DNA of 58,575 bases from JAWVZS01 sp964507825 (GCA_964507825.1 CAZDQM010000058.1:1-58575); one strand, 5' to 3'. Counted from the first letter of the stretch, positions 16,585 through 26,558 are shown. Made by a program: numbers and translations. The notes: generated by a model not told the origin, from the sequence alone.

Positions 16585-19500
16585 TTATAAACCTTGTTTC
16601 ATCGTTTTGCCAAGTTTTATGAAAATTCCTACCCCGACCCCCGCGGCAATTATGACTATCGCTATAGTCAAGATCATGTTGCTGTCAGTTCCGTATATAC
16701 CTGCATCCGGCAGGGGCGCGCCCTCATCTGCCACCCCGACTCCAGACGGCTCCGCTTCGTGCGATACCGGTACAGGTATATCTCCAGCATCCTGCGGTTC
16801 GACAACCTCGGGTGATTCCGGCATGGCAGTACCGTTTTCTGATTCCGTGGCGTGTGCGGGCGGTCCCGCATCAGGCGAGATTGCAGTTGCTTTTGTAAAC
16901 GGGAATGTACGTGTAGAATTGTTCCCGCTTTTATCCGATGCGGTTATGTTCAGGATGTAAAAGCCATCTTCAAGGGAACCTAAATCGAGGCCGTCCTCAG
17001 TCAGGTCTAGACGCGTGGAATTTGCAAAGAATGATACAATATCTAAATTGTCATCAAGTACGCGCGGCACCACAAATATGTCCTCGTCAACTAGTGGCGG
17101 CACGGACAGATCTATTACCGGGGGAGGATTGTCGGCGCTGATTGTGGTGAATTTTACAGATAGGGAGACTGGTTCGGTGGATGACATGCCGGCAAACAGG
17201 GTAGAATGCACAAGCAGGCTGTGCGTACCAGTCTGGTTTATCGGGACATACAAGACGGCCGATGTGTCGTCCTTGTTCTTGGTTGGAAAGAATCCGCCGC
17301 CTTGACTGAACGACGATGTGCCAAGCCAGTCCAACGACGGCCATCTCATAAAGTGTCCAAAGACGCCCGACGGCATGTTGGTCTGGATTATCTGACCGGC
17401 CGGATCAATGGCAAACACGGCTAGGTTCGTGTCATCATGATCCCATGAAATCTCGATTGCAGCTGTGTTGATGTCGGTACTCTGAATGTCAAAGTAGTAC
17501 TGCCGCCAGTCGCCGGCCATGTACCGGTTTGACATGTCAAATGCGCCCTGTACAAAACCCGGATGGTGTACCGTCGCCTCCGAGGATCTGCCCAAGATCA
17601 GCATGTCGGTCTCGTTCCGTACGGGCTCTTGTACCACATAGCTTACCGGTACACCGACGGCATGATATCTGCCATTAAATTCTAGGAACCCGTGATACAT
17701 GCCGGTCATGTGATCTTCAGGTACCACTATCGTGGCCTCGACCGTTGCAGTGCCGTTTGCCTCTACGGTCATGGAGCTCCGGTCCGTCCAGACCTGCGTC
17801 CATGTGTCCCTTTTGTAATAGCTGGAAGTGATTGTATAATGCATGGGTTCAGCATCAGTGCCGGTGTTGCCCGTCCAAAATGAATACTTGACCGGTACCG
17901 GGTATACTCCAACCACAGGGGTCCCGGAAAACTTTGATGCCGGATCAGATACGCGCATCTCCTGAACCGTCCCCCAAGAGCCGCCCCTAGATACCATCGA
18001 GAGCTCGTCGCTAGTGATTCGCGTGTTGTTGTCGAGGTCCATCCAGTCATACAGGTATAGTGACGATATCTGGATATCGTCGGCATAGACTTCGGCAGTA
18101 TCGTTCATGAATACATCGAAGGGAAAGTGCAGGTTGAGGACGAGCAAGTCGGCATCATCGGGTATGGGATCGTCGCCCTCAAAGAACGAGCCCAAGTTGG
18201 GAAACTCCCGGACATCAGAAAGCAGGATATAGTTGGGGCGGTATGAGTCCTCCCTGTTCAAGATGCGATCCTGTTGTTGTACCTCGGTAGTGCCGGTGAA
18301 CATGGTGTTTTTTATCAGGTCAAGGCGGTACGGAGAGACAGATACGTCGATGTCCTGGGCGGTCGGGTTTTTCACAGTAAACGTGGTAGATGTGCGCTGG
18401 CCGGCTCCTAGGTGTCCACCAAACCAGCTCATGGTATCAAAATTCTTGGATGGTAGTTCGAACTGCGGCATCTGGATTGCAGTAGAGTTTACCTCCGCCA
18501 TGGCAGGCTTTAGGATTTCCCGGATGTTTTTGTACGAGCCGTCGTTATGTATCAGGAATACCTGGCCGCCCGTTGCAAACTTTACCGCGTCTTTTACGTT
18601 CAGCAGTCCCGCGCCTTGGACAGGTGCGTCATTTTGCAGGTCCGTTGCAGTGGACATTAAGATATTTTTGACCAAGAATGGATCATATTCGATCTGCTTG
18701 TCCCTCAAGGCCTCGATCAGCACGGCGGCGCCCCCGGCTACTAGTGGGGCAGCCATGCTTGTCCCCCCAAACAAGGAGAATGACTCCTCGTCGGATTCCT
18801 TGTCCATCTTTAGCATGTTGGAGGGGACGAATCCAAAGGCGCCGATGCTCATTATGTCAGGCTTGGGATCGCCGATGATTCCTGGCCCCCTGCTTGAAAA
18901 GTCTACAACGTGGTTAAAGTGATCCGTCGTGTTGCCGAACCGTGGCTCGCCTGCAAACGGCCCATAGCCTACGAAGACGTTGTTGGTGGTGGCACCCACC
19001 GAGACCGCAAACGGGGAGAGCGTCGGTATCCCCATTGTGCCGTATCCCGGGCCGGAGTTTCCAGAGCTTGCAACCATGATTACCCCGGGATAGTCGTCAT
19101 CGATCGAGTGGGGTACTGCAAGAACCGACAGGATTAGTGACAGGATGTCCATGCCGGGCGCGGAGCCTAGGTTTGGGAAGGTCGAGATACCCCAACTGTT
19201 CGATATGATGTCGGCGCGCGGGTGGCCCGAGAACGTCCACTCTTGCGAATCATTGTCAAAGCCGGCAGACCACAGCCACGCATATACTGCATCCCCAAAC
19301 CAGAGCGCCTTTACCGGAAGAATCTTTGCGCCCGGTGCCACGCCGGTAAGCGAGTAACTGTCCTCGTTGTCGTATATATCATAGGTGTTCTCCCCTTTGG
19401 ATACTATGGTTGCTGAACTAGCCGTCCCATGCCCGTCAAAGTCAGTCATCACCCCGAAATAATTCCCGTTAGGGTCTAGCGGCTCTAGCAGGGTTCCGTT

Positions 19501-20688
19501 GACGGCAAGAATGTCGTCGTCTATCAGGGTCGTGTTTTTGATTACCCCGTACACATCAAGTACCCTAGCGCCTACGGCTCCGGCGCTATAGTCGATTCTG
19601 CCGTCCCCGTTTGAGTCATATACGAGAAACTCGTTTCCACTTCCCAAGATGACGGGCTTTTCATCCGTAAAGTCAAAGTCATAGTTCGGTCTCTGTCCTG
19701 CCGGCAGATCAAACCTAGTATAGTCTTCCCACGACGTGGACATGTCTGGTATTATTGTATCATATACTCCCGGTAGATTGGGATCGGTAACTAGGACCGG
19801 CACCACCTGTATCCTCGGATACTTGCCGCCTAGCGCGCCCTGGTACATCACGCCCAGGTGGTAATAGCCGCTCTTTGAGGCGATATAGTCACGCTGGTTC
19901 TCTCCAATCTTCATGTCCGAGTCCAGCGTTCCGTTAAAGACGGGCGCCTCGCCTGCTAGCGGAAACAGCGAGTTGTATACCGGAATCTCCAGTCCCTGCC
20001 CGTCTCGGTTTATGTCTAGGAATACGCCGTCACGGTTCAGATATACCGATGATGATACGTTATCCGGCAGGTTCCGCGTGTTGCGCAGTATGCCGTCCTC
20101 GATTGTTGCATAAAAGGTCGCGTTCGTAAGTATGATACCCTGCCCGTCGGCATCTAGCATCACCGGATGGTTTTTGGCATCGCGTAGCAGAGAGTCCCTG
20201 ATATCAAGATTTGAAAAATCGACCCCGGTATCCACTATGGCAACAGTCACGCCGGAGCCGTCGTATCCGAGCTCGTCTCTTGCAAAGTCAGAATTGGTGA
20301 TCTTCCCTATGCGGGAGGCATCAGGCGCCTCGTCAAACTCTAGCACAAAGTCCTTGATTACAACATAACCGCTTGACTCCAGCGCCCTGACGGACTGTTC
20401 TGAGAGTAGCATTATCGAAAAGAATCCGTTTGATGTGGACGCATGCATGGACGACACGGTTCCAAGTGGAATATCAGGTGGTTGTCCGGCTCCAAATACT
20501 ACAAACCGCTGCAGGTCCGGCTGCTGCGATGCCTCCGGTGGGATTCCGAGTATTCCAGAGGAGAACTCTGGCGGCGGCATATCTTTTTCGGGAATATCAT
20601 GATCATAAAATGCGTACGAGGTAGATATCATGCCGGCTAGAGCCAATACGATTACTGCCAGAAGGGGCGCGGCCGTACCTGACATCAT
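16585..20688 (-). CDS. Large membrane-anchored subtilisin-family serine protease (pyrolysin/TPPII-like)
   Basis: A 1367-residue secreted protease. The signal peptide (about 1-27) and a prodomain-like region come first. The S8 triad is D153 in VDTGVD, H420 in DGHGTA and S644 in GGTSMAAP, with the oxyanion-hole Asn at N543 in SSGNSGPG. The 267-residue gap from Asp to His contains a large insertion, as in pyrolysin and tripeptidyl-peptidase II. Beta-rich C-terminal domains follow, then an Asn/Pro/Glu-rich stalk and a final transmembrane helix (about 1335-1356) with a basic cytosolic tail. It thus acts on the outer face of the membrane. A role in protein turnover or surface-layer maturation is inferred. 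Confidence 0.95.
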   Translation of the reverse strand: MMSGTAAPLLAVIVLALAGMISTSYAFYDHDIPEKDMPPPEFSSGILGIPPEASQQPDLQRFVVFGAGQPPDIPLGTVSSMHASTSNGFFSIMLLSEQSVRALESSGYVVIKDFVLEFDEAPDASRIGKITNSDFARDELGYDGSGVTVAIVDTGVDFSNLDIRDSLLRDAKNHPVMLDADGQGIILTNATFYATIEDGILRNTRNLPDNVSSSVYLNRDGVFLDINRDGQGLEIPVYNSLFPLAGEAPVFNGTLDSDMKIGENQRDYIASKSGYYHLGVMYQGALGGKYPRIQVVPVLVTDPNLPGVYDTIIPDMSTSWEDYTRFDLPAGQRPNYDFDFTDEKPVILGSGNEFLVYDSNGDGRIDYSAGAVGARVLDVYGVIKNTTLIDDDILAVNGTLLEPLDPNGNYFGVMTDFDGHGTASSATIVSKGENTYDIYDNEDSYSLTGVAPGAKILPVKALWFGDAVYAWLWSAGFDNDSQEWTFSGHPRADIISNSWGISTFPNLGSAPGMDILSLILSVLAVPHSIDDDYPGVIMVASSGNSGPGYGTMGIPTLSPFAVSVGATTNNVFVGYGPFAGEPRFGNTTDHFNHVVDFSSRGPGIIGDPKPDIMSIGAFGFVPSNMLKMDKESDEESFSLFGGTSMAAPLVAGGAAVLIEALRDKQIEYDPFLVKNILMSTATDLQNDAPVQGAGLLNVKDAVKFATGGQVFLIHNDGSYKNIREILKPAMAEVNSTAIQMPQFELPSKNFDTMSWFGGHLGAGQRTSTTFTVKNPTAQDIDVSVSPYRLDLIKNTMFTGTTEVQQQDRILNREDSYRPNYILLSDVREFPNLGSFFEGDDPIPDDADLLVLNLHFPFDVFMNDTAEVYADDIQISSLYLYDWMDLDNNTRITSDELSMVSRGGSWGTVQEMRVSDPASKFSGTPVVGVYPVPVKYSFWTGNTGTDAEPMHYTITSSYYKRDTWTQVWTDRSSMTVEANGTATVEATIVVPEDHMTGMYHGFLEFNGRYHAVGVPVSYVVQEPVRNETDMLILGRSSEATVHHPGFVQGAFDMSNRYMAGDWRQYYFDIQSTDINTAAIEISWDHDDTNLAVFAIDPAGQIIQTNMPSGVFGHFMRWPSLDWLGTSSFSQGGGFFPTKNKDDTSAVLYVPINQTGTHSLLVHSTLFAGMSSTEPVSLSVKFTTISADNPPPVIDLSVPPLVDEDIFVVPRVLDDNLDIVSFFANSTRLDLTEDGLDLGSLEDGFYILNITASDKSGNNSTRTFPFTKATAISPDAGPPAHATESENGTAMPESPEVVEPQDAGDIPVPVSHEAEPSGVGVADEGAPLPDAGIYGTDSNMILTIAIVIIAAGVGVGIFIKLGKTMKQGL

Positions 20689-20714
20689 GTTAACACGGTA
20701 TAATACGCGTATAA

Positions 20715-21686
20715 TTATCTTCTACGCGCTAGAATAGCAAGTTGTAGCGCCACGATAATCCCGATGGAGGTCACGACTGGAATCAACAAGGAGTTTAGCT
20801 GGGCCGAAGCCTCTGCGGTATTTTCAACAGAGTCCGACATTGCAACCACGCTGGAGTCGATCTTGGAGCTAGCAGTATCTAAGATGTTCCCAAACTCACC
20901 CACCTCGGACTTTAGTGTATCGAGTTCCGCGGAAGTTTCGTCAAGAATCGCGTTGAGCCGCGTTAGTTCGTCTGATATTCCCCCGAGATCTTGCGTCAGG
21001 ACGTTTGTTGCGGCTGAGCCGTGTGAGACGCTACCCTGATTGAACGCCACGATATGGAACACGTATGTGCCCTCATGTTGCGGGACGTAATCCACAAAGT
21101 ACAACCCGTTATGTAATGTTATAAAGGATGAAAAGATGTCATCCACTTGCCCGTCTGGCAGGTGCACGTGTGATGTCTGCAGGAGTAACTCAGGATTGTT
21201 CTCTCCTACGAGCAGGCCGTCGCTTGTGGTCTGCACAAAGACGCGGATCGGGTTGTTGACTGCTGCCGTCTCTGGGGCAAATACTAGTGTGTTGACGTGC
21301 CGCTCTATCGGGACTTCGACTAGCTCGGTGCTTGCGGAAAACTTGACGGCGATCTTTTTCGAGAATCCACTCTGCGACGTGCTTATGGTCTCAATTACAT
21401 ACGTGCCGTATGGAAAATTAATTGACGTCTGGGGCCATGTGTGCAACAGATGGAAAAAGTTTCCATCCGAGTCGGCCGTAATCTGATCAAACTTTGTTAT
21501 TGTCTCGTCTGGTGCAATCAGCCGCATGATCAGGTTCTCACCGGGCATGGCCTTCCCATATACGAAGATTGGGGTGTTATCAGAGTATACCGCATTGTCG
21601 CTGAACACCTCAAGTGTCTGCGAATAGGCAGGGGGCGCCGCGGCCGCGGTCGCGGCCAAGATCACTAGTGCAAGCAACGCCTTCAA
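20715..21686 (-). CDS. Secreted Ig-like protein with coiled coil and C-terminal membrane anchor
   Basis: A 323-residue protein with a strong signal peptide (residues 1-22, ending in AYS). Beta-rich domains follow (VFSDNAVYSDNTPIFVYG, TWPQTSINFPYGTYVIET), resembling Ig-like or macroglobulin-like folds. Residues about 235-295 form a heptad-patterned coiled coil. One transmembrane helix (about 297-320) ends in a short Arg-rich cytosolic tail. Such proteins are frequent in thaumarchaea, with no known role. It lies 26 bp upstream of the protease start on the same strand, so they may be co-transcribed and work together at the surface. Confidence 0.8.
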   Translation of the reverse strand: MKALLALVILAATAAAAPPAYSQTLEVFSDNAVYSDNTPIFVYGKAMPGENLIMRLIAPDETITKFDQITADSDGNFFHLLHTWPQTSINFPYGTYVIETISTSQSGFSKKIAVKFSASTELVEVPIERHVNTLVFAPETAAVNNPIRVFVQTTSDGLLVGENNPELLLQTSHVHLPDGQVDDIFSSFITLHNGLYFVDYVPQHEGTYVFHIVAFNQGSVSHGSAATNVLTQDLGGISDELTRLNAILDETSAELDTLKSEVGEFGNILDTASSKIDSSVVAMSDSVENTAEASAQLNSLLIPVVTSIGIIVALQLAILARRR

Positions 21687-21866
21687 TGTGTTTTGACTGG
21701 TTTAGCCTAATAGATATTATTTCTGATGCAATGATTTTGACTACACTGCTTGTCGGGCGCCCAGCTTGCGGGTAGCAGGAAACGCGACTCGGTGCCATGC
21801 ATTTCCCTGTGCGGGATGGATGCTCCGACTAGAGGAAATGACGGTCAAGATATGTTGGGCTGCCGT

Positions 21867-22955
21867 TTAGGCGACTCGGAAATTCTGGCTAGATGTAGAT
21901 ATGAGCGCCTCCATCGAGCGCAGACGCTCTTCTAGGTTCCGTATGCGGTCCTTGTTGATGGCAAGCTCGCGGTTGGTGTTTGTCATTCTTTGTATCTCAT
22001 CATTCTTTCTGCCGGTGTCATATACCAGAATGGATGGCTCCATTTCCATGTACATTGCAAGCTTTTCTTCGCCGGTAAGCCGGTCGTATTGCATCAGGTA
22101 TCCTCCGTGCCCGGTCATCATGTGCGCATAATTTTCATCATGTGCGCGCGCGGCGCGCGTAAAAAAGAAGGCCCGTAAGGAGTGCAGTGTTATCTTGTAT
22201 CTGCCGGATGCATACCTCTCCTCAAAGCCGATCTTATTCAGGTATGATCGGAATGTGGCATCCTCCGTTATAACGGAATGCTGGCGTATCTCATTGGTGC
22301 CAAAGACTAGATCATCATCGGACATCTTGGACAGCCTAGGTAACAAGTATTGTGCCGCCTCTGCCGATATGTACACAGTGCGTCCGGCTCGGGTCTTTGT
22401 ATTCTCCGCCCTGATGTGAATCGTGATGCGATCCATCTCCGTACTTATGTCACTTCGTTTCAGGCTTACCGCCTCCCCTATCCTCATTCCGGAAGACAGG
22501 ATGGCAAGGTACAGTCCACGCCTCTTGTATGACGCGACTTTAAGAATCCGTTGTATAACGTCGCGTGTGAGCGGATACTTTTCCTCCCGTATCTTGGCGG
22601 GCAGATTCAGATGACGGATGTCGTCGGTGGTCAGCCGGATTCCCCGGTAGTACATGTATCCCCGAATAATGGAGACATATCCCCTTATGGTAGTTGGATA
22701 TTTGTTGCACGCCGCCATCTTGTTTATCCAGCCCTGCAACAGGTCACTAGCCGACTCGATCATGTCCTGCAACGGCATCTCCGGCATCGATACCAGGAGA
22801 TCCTCAAAGATTTGTGCGCCGTCACCGGACTCGGTCTCTGCTAGATGCTGCTCGATTGATCGTATGGCATACGTGACGTTTATCCTGTTGGACTCGCTAG
22901 TCACCGCTATACTATCCATGTACGTAGCCTTGCTTCTTGACCCGTATTTTTTCAA
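21867..22955 (-). CDS. Tyrosine recombinase/integrase
   Basis: A 362-residue site-specific recombinase. The N-terminal SAM-like DNA-binding domain (about 30-120) precedes a catalytic domain with R158 (GMRIGE), K187, H258 and R261 (LHSLR), H283 (TGHGG) and the nucleophile Y290, all in order. The last 60 residues form a charged coiled coil that most XerC/D-like proteins lack. No tRNA gene, direct-repeat att pair or other mobile genes are seen next to it; flanking genes are housekeeping. It could be a chromosome-dimer resolvase, or the survivor of an integrated element. Confidence 0.92.
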   Translation of the reverse strand: MKKYGSRSKATYMDSIAVTSESNRINVTYAIRSIEQHLAETESGDGAQIFEDLLVSMPEMPLQDMIESASDLLQGWINKMAACNKYPTTIRGYVSIIRGYMYYRGIRLTTDDIRHLNLPAKIREEKYPLTRDVIQRILKVASYKRRGLYLAILSSGMRIGEAVSLKRSDISTEMDRITIHIRAENTKTRAGRTVYISAEAAQYLLPRLSKMSDDDLVFGTNEIRQHSVITEDATFRSYLNKIGFEERYASGRYKITLHSLRAFFFTRAARAHDENYAHMMTGHGGYLMQYDRLTGEEKLAMYMEMEPSILVYDTGRKNDEIQRMTNTNRELAINKDRIRNLEERLRSMEALISTSSQNFRVA

Positions 22956-23136
22956 CGGGGATTACTTGCTAAATTTCTATTTAATAGATCTTGTGTATAA
23001 TCACCTAGAGAAAATTTTCCCAGCAAAAAGATGTCCAATATACGCATGAATTTGAATAATTTTTACCATAGTCGATTGTACACAGGCGTATTTGTTACGT
23101 GCAAGCGCCTGCAGATCAGATTTATCGTCGGTCCGG

Positions 23137-24144
23137 TCAGTCGATAATGTTTTCCTTGACAAAGTCAATGGATTTGACCGGCGTAGGATCAACCTGTGAC
23201 AATACAGCGCGATAAATGGAGGCAAGGTCGAGAAGGTATATCATGCAGATGAGTTTGGAGAGGATGTTTCCCCTTATTGATGTGACCTCGAAATATTCTA
23301 TATCATGCTCCTCAAAGTATCGCTTGAGAATCTCCCACCTCTCCACGGTCTTGAAATAGTCGTCGGTACCACGAATTAGTATGGGCCGCACGTCCGACGG
23401 CCTCTCCCAAGCGACAATGCCGTTGTGGCACGCCTCTATGATGTCGTCCGTGAGGACATGCATCTTTGCATTTTCCTGTAGGGAGTTTTTGAACCTAGTC
23501 GCGGCCGAGTGCAGGCCGTGCGGATAGTACACGCACGGGATACCGGACAAGAACTGGGCAAGATGGAGCGACACGTTGTCATCGCGCAGGTTCGAAGAGG
23601 ATATGTTTCCGGCGATTATTTCAAGCTGCCTGATCGATTCAAGGATATCATCCTTTTCAATTGGCAACACGGATCCGAGTACTTTGAGCATGGAATAGAC
23701 GAAGGTGGGAAACGATGTCCGTGGGGAGTGGGTCTCCGCTATGCGCCGAAATGGCACCGAATACATGGTGCAAAACGACTCCACCCTGCCGCCCGATGAG
23801 AATGCAATCAGCTTGCAGTCAAGACTATGCGCATATTCAAGCACCGCGAGTGCCTCGGCCGTGTTGCCCGACACACTAGTCACGACCACTAATGTGCGCT
23901 CATCAACGGTCTTGGGCAGAAGATATCCCTTGACTAGGGAGACATGCACGTCCGTCCTTGAAAGAATGGCCGAAAACAGGTCGCCCACGGCGCCTGAACC
24001 CCCCATCCCTGCAAAGACTATATGATCAATGTCTGTAAAATTTGCCGGCTCTAGCTCCGAATCATATGCATCTCGTGCTATTCGGGGCCACGAGTCATAT
24101 ACCTTGTGCATTTCATCAGGATCGAACATTTCAAGCATATCCAT
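23137..24144 (-). CDS. Bifunctional phosphoglucose/phosphomannose isomerase (SIS domain)
   Basis: Interconverts fructose-6-phosphate with glucose-6-phosphate and mannose-6-phosphate in archaea lacking classical isomerase. The SIS nucleotide/sugar-binding motif GMGGSGAVGD is near residues 47-55, followed by VTSVSGNTAEAL. A C-terminal PGI/PMI-type region contains the conserved ESIRQLE and KNSLQENAK segments. The first ATG (24144) is chosen over an in-frame TTG at 24153. It supplies hexose phosphates for glycans and gluconeogenic sugars, which fits autotrophic growth. Confidence 0.88.
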   Translation of the reverse strand: MDMLEMFDPDEMHKVYDSWPRIARDAYDSELEPANFTDIDHIVFAGMGGSGAVGDLFSAILSRTDVHVSLVKGYLLPKTVDERTLVVVTSVSGNTAEALAVLEYAHSLDCKLIAFSSGGRVESFCTMYSVPFRRIAETHSPRTSFPTFVYSMLKVLGSVLPIEKDDILESIRQLEIIAGNISSSNLRDDNVSLHLAQFLSGIPCVYYPHGLHSAATRFKNSLQENAKMHVLTDDIIEACHNGIVAWERPSDVRPILIRGTDDYFKTVERWEILKRYFEEHDIEYFEVTSIRGNILSKLICMIYLLDLASIYRAVLSQVDPTPVKSIDFVKENIID

Positions 24145-24204
24145 TGTAAGCAATGATATGGTTTCGCGCGGACTGTAATTTAATTTAAAAGTAAAGAAAA
24201 TAGG

Positions 24205-24531
24205 TCATACCAGTGCCTTATCAATCATTCCTTGATATGACTCTTTTGAGGCCGCTCCGAGCTGCCTGCTGACGATCTCGCCGTTTTTCATAATGACTAG
24301 TGTGGGTATGTTAAAGACTTCGTATGTGCGGGCAAGACCATCTGCCACGCTGACGTCTACCTTGACAAACTTTACCTTTCCTTCGTACTCGCTTGCAAGC
24401 TCATCTACGATGGGGGCCACCATTCTGCACGGGCCGCACCATTCCGCCCAAAAATCCACGAATACAGGAATTGGTGACTGGAGCACGTCTGTCTCCCACG
24501 TCTTAGCATCATTTATCAGTGATACTGTCAT
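24205..24531 (-). CDS. Thioredoxin
   Basis: Cytosolic disulfide reductant. The active site WCGPC is at residues 31-35, the cis-proline loop FNIPTL near 72-77, and the length of 108 residues is the classic one. The start at 24531 gives this length; upstream in-frame codons at 24552 and 24645 would add an unstructured tail, and a TATA-like element just above 24552 suits the inner start. The isomerase gene follows on the same strand after about 60 bp. Confidence 0.95.
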   Translation of the reverse strand: MTVSLINDAKTWETDVLQSPIPVFVDFWAEWCGPCRMVAPIVDELASEYEGKVKFVKVDVSVADGLARTYEVFNIPTLVIMKNGEIVSRQLGAASKESYQGMIDKALV

Positions 24532-24715
24532 GTGTACCGAATTAATCTTCATACCTAAATATGTTGACTGATCAATGCCCGATATAATGGATCTGGACCA
24601 TCCATCATCCTGTGTATGGTGTTGTGCAGTATTGGGTTCCCGCAATATCAGCTACATCCGGTAGTTACATACCGAGTCGAACAGCTGTGTTCTAATTTAA
24701 TCATATAGTGGGTGG

Positions 24716-24801
24716 TGTACAAGGTCAGGTCTACTAGTGCATTATACCTGAAATTTCAAAACTCAGAACACGGTGAATTTCGAATCGACATGAGTGTGTA
24801 C
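24716..24801 (+). repeat. Dispersed GTAC-bounded element, copy R1 (long form)
   Basis: Starts with TGTACAAGGTCAGGTC and ends with GAGTGTGTAC. Contains the ATTATACCTGAAATTTCA core, whose TGAAATTTCA is palindromic. Four other copies (R2-R5) lie at 38630, 40842, 42194 and 52800. R1 sits in the non-coding space between thioredoxin and the ATPase gene. Confidence 0.8.
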
Positions 24802-24852
24802 CAGTACACCCTTGCTTATGCCATTTATTAGCTTGTATGGTGATGATTGGGC

Positions 24853-26322
24853 ATGTCTCAAAATCCAAATGGTCGTGGAGGTGTGCACATGCCCACGACA
24901 ATACACATAAACAACTTTGGCCCCGTCAAGAGCGGACGGGTAGAACTGAAGCCACTGACCATTCTGATCGGCGGCAACAACACAGGCAAGTCGTACGTGG
25001 CAATGCTCGCGCATTCGTTGCTGTCATATAGAATACGACATGATACGGCACGCGGCTTCCAGCTGAACAACAAGGATACCTATGCAAGACTGCGCGACTA
25101 CTACACTGAAAGATTAGAGCAGCTCTTCCGGAGAAATGAAGAGCGTGACTCGTTTGATGTTCCACAGGAGTTAACCGAGAAGATGTTCTGCCAGATGTGC
25201 GACATGATCGGGCAGGAGATCAAGATGGCGCTTGAAAGAAACTTTGGTGTCCGCATTACAGATCTGGTAAAACGAGGCGCGCCGTCCGCGCAGTTCGACA
25301 TTGCAGGACTGCAGAATCTTGTAATTAGAATAGATCGAGACTTTCAGATAAAGCCAAGCTCGGCGTTCGCAATTAAATACAGGTTTGCGACGACATCTAT
25401 ACGCAATCAGGTTGAAGCTGACGGTATTGGGATAAACGATGATGGGGATACAATTACCATTACGGTCTACAAGCCAAGATCAGAATATCCACTTAACTAC
25501 AAAGCCTTTGAATATATGATGCGGTCAGTCATCAACAGGATAGGACTGTTCACCAAAGCCTCATACTATCTTCCGGCCTCAAGATCAGGGATACTTCAGG
25601 GCCAAAAGTCATTGCTGGTAGGCGCCTTGCGGAGTTTAGAATCTACATACATTGGAAACGCCAACATGTCATGGCTTACCGGAGCCGCGTATGACTTTAT
25701 GTCAGACATGCTTCTCGCATTGGATCACAAGAGCGAATTCTCAGCCATGGCAGAACGCATGGAAAAAGACATGCTTGGAGGAAGAACGGTGCTGAGGCGT
25801 CATGGTCAGAACGTCGCGCCCGATGTCACATACGTTACAGACGACGGGGAATTTCCACTACATCGCGCATCGTCCTCTATTTCAGAGATTGCTCCATTGT
25901 CGTTGTACATGAAGCATATAATACAACGCGGAAACCTGCTGATCATTGAGGAGCCAGAGTCCCACTTGCATCCAGAGAACCAGCTGGTGATGGCCAGATA
26001 CATAGTCAAGATGATTCGCGCTGGCATTCGAGTGCTTTTGGCTACACACAGCGAGTTTCTGCTGGAAAAACTCGGCAAATTCATACTTGCCAGCAACATC
26101 AGTCCGGAAGCCAGAGGGGAGATACTAAAGGCCGACGCAGAGGACTATCTCTGCCCAGAAGAAGTATCTGCTCACAGGTTCAGCACCGAGGACGACGGCA
26201 TACACGTACGCCAGCTAGAACCAGATGCCGACTTGGGAATATCCCAGGAAGAGTTCACTAGGGTCAGCCGATCGCTTTATGACGAGTCGATCAGAATCGA
26301 GGAAGAGATAGATGTGTCATGA
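24853..26322 (+). CDS. OLD/AAA15-like ABC-type ATPase
   Basis: A 489-residue SMC/OLD-type ATPase. The N-terminal IHINNFGPVKSG strand leads into Walker A GGNNTGKS (residues 40-47). A long helical insert follows, then a signature-like SSSISEIAPL region, Walker B LLIIEEPESHLHPE and the switch His in LLATHSEF. The C-terminus has no TOPRIM nuclease. Such stand-alone ATPases usually act with an effector encoded next to them in defence systems (OLD/Gabija, PARIS, Septu types), but the system cannot be named here. In-frame starts at 24847 (TTG) and 24889 (ATG) are alternatives. A short coupled ORF and an IS element follow. Confidence 0.85.
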   Translation: MSQNPNGRGGVHMPTTIHINNFGPVKSGRVELKPLTILIGGNNTGKSYVAMLAHSLLSYRIRHDTARGFQLNNKDTYARLRDYYTERLEQLFRRNEERDSFDVPQELTEKMFCQMCDMIGQEIKMALERNFGVRITDLVKRGAPSAQFDIAGLQNLVIRIDRDFQIKPSSAFAIKYRFATTSIRNQVEADGIGINDDGDTITITVYKPRSEYPLNYKAFEYMMRSVINRIGLFTKASYYLPASRSGILQGQKSLLVGALRSLESTYIGNANMSWLTGAAYDFMSDMLLALDHKSEFSAMAERMEKDMLGGRTVLRRHGQNVAPDVTYVTDDGEFPLHRASSSISEIAPLSLYMKHIIQRGNLLIIEEPESHLHPENQLVMARYIVKMIRAGIRVLLATHSEFLLEKLGKFILASNISPEARGEILKADAEDYLCPEEVSAHRFSTEDDGIHVRQLEPDADLGISQEEFTRVSRSLYDESIRIEEEIDVS

Positions 26323-26399
26323 CGATTGTGAGCCGGCTACGGAGCAAGTACGGCCATGCCGAGATTAAGAACTGTTGTGAGAAGACCGGGATTATGTAG
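26319..26399 (+). CDS. Very short ORF coupled to the ATPase, possible truncated partner
   Basis: A 26-codon frame whose ATG overlaps the ATPase stop as ATGA, the coupling used by true operon partners. The peptide (TIVSRLRSKYGHAEIKN then Cys-Cys) matches no domain I know. It ends in TAG, and downstream frames are closed before the IS481-like element at 26559. It may be the stub of a partner gene lost by deletion, or chance. Confidence 0.3.
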   Translation: MTIVSRLRSKYGHAEIKNCCEKTGIM

Positions 26400-26558
26400 T
26401 ACAAAAAGTAGTTCACCCCGTATCCGAAGGTGTAAAGTGGGTAAAGGGGCTTGGCAGACAAGTCAGCATGTCCAGTGGAAATACAGGTGTGTGGGTATGG
26501 AAGAAACATCTGCATAAATACGTAAATCTGGATAAACCAAATGTGTATTATATGAAAA

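Noticed and set aside
24716..24801. Dispersed element as a short protein-coding repeat
   Set aside because: R1 and R2 can be read for some codons, but the indel between long and short forms breaks the frame and reading direction is not consistent across copies.
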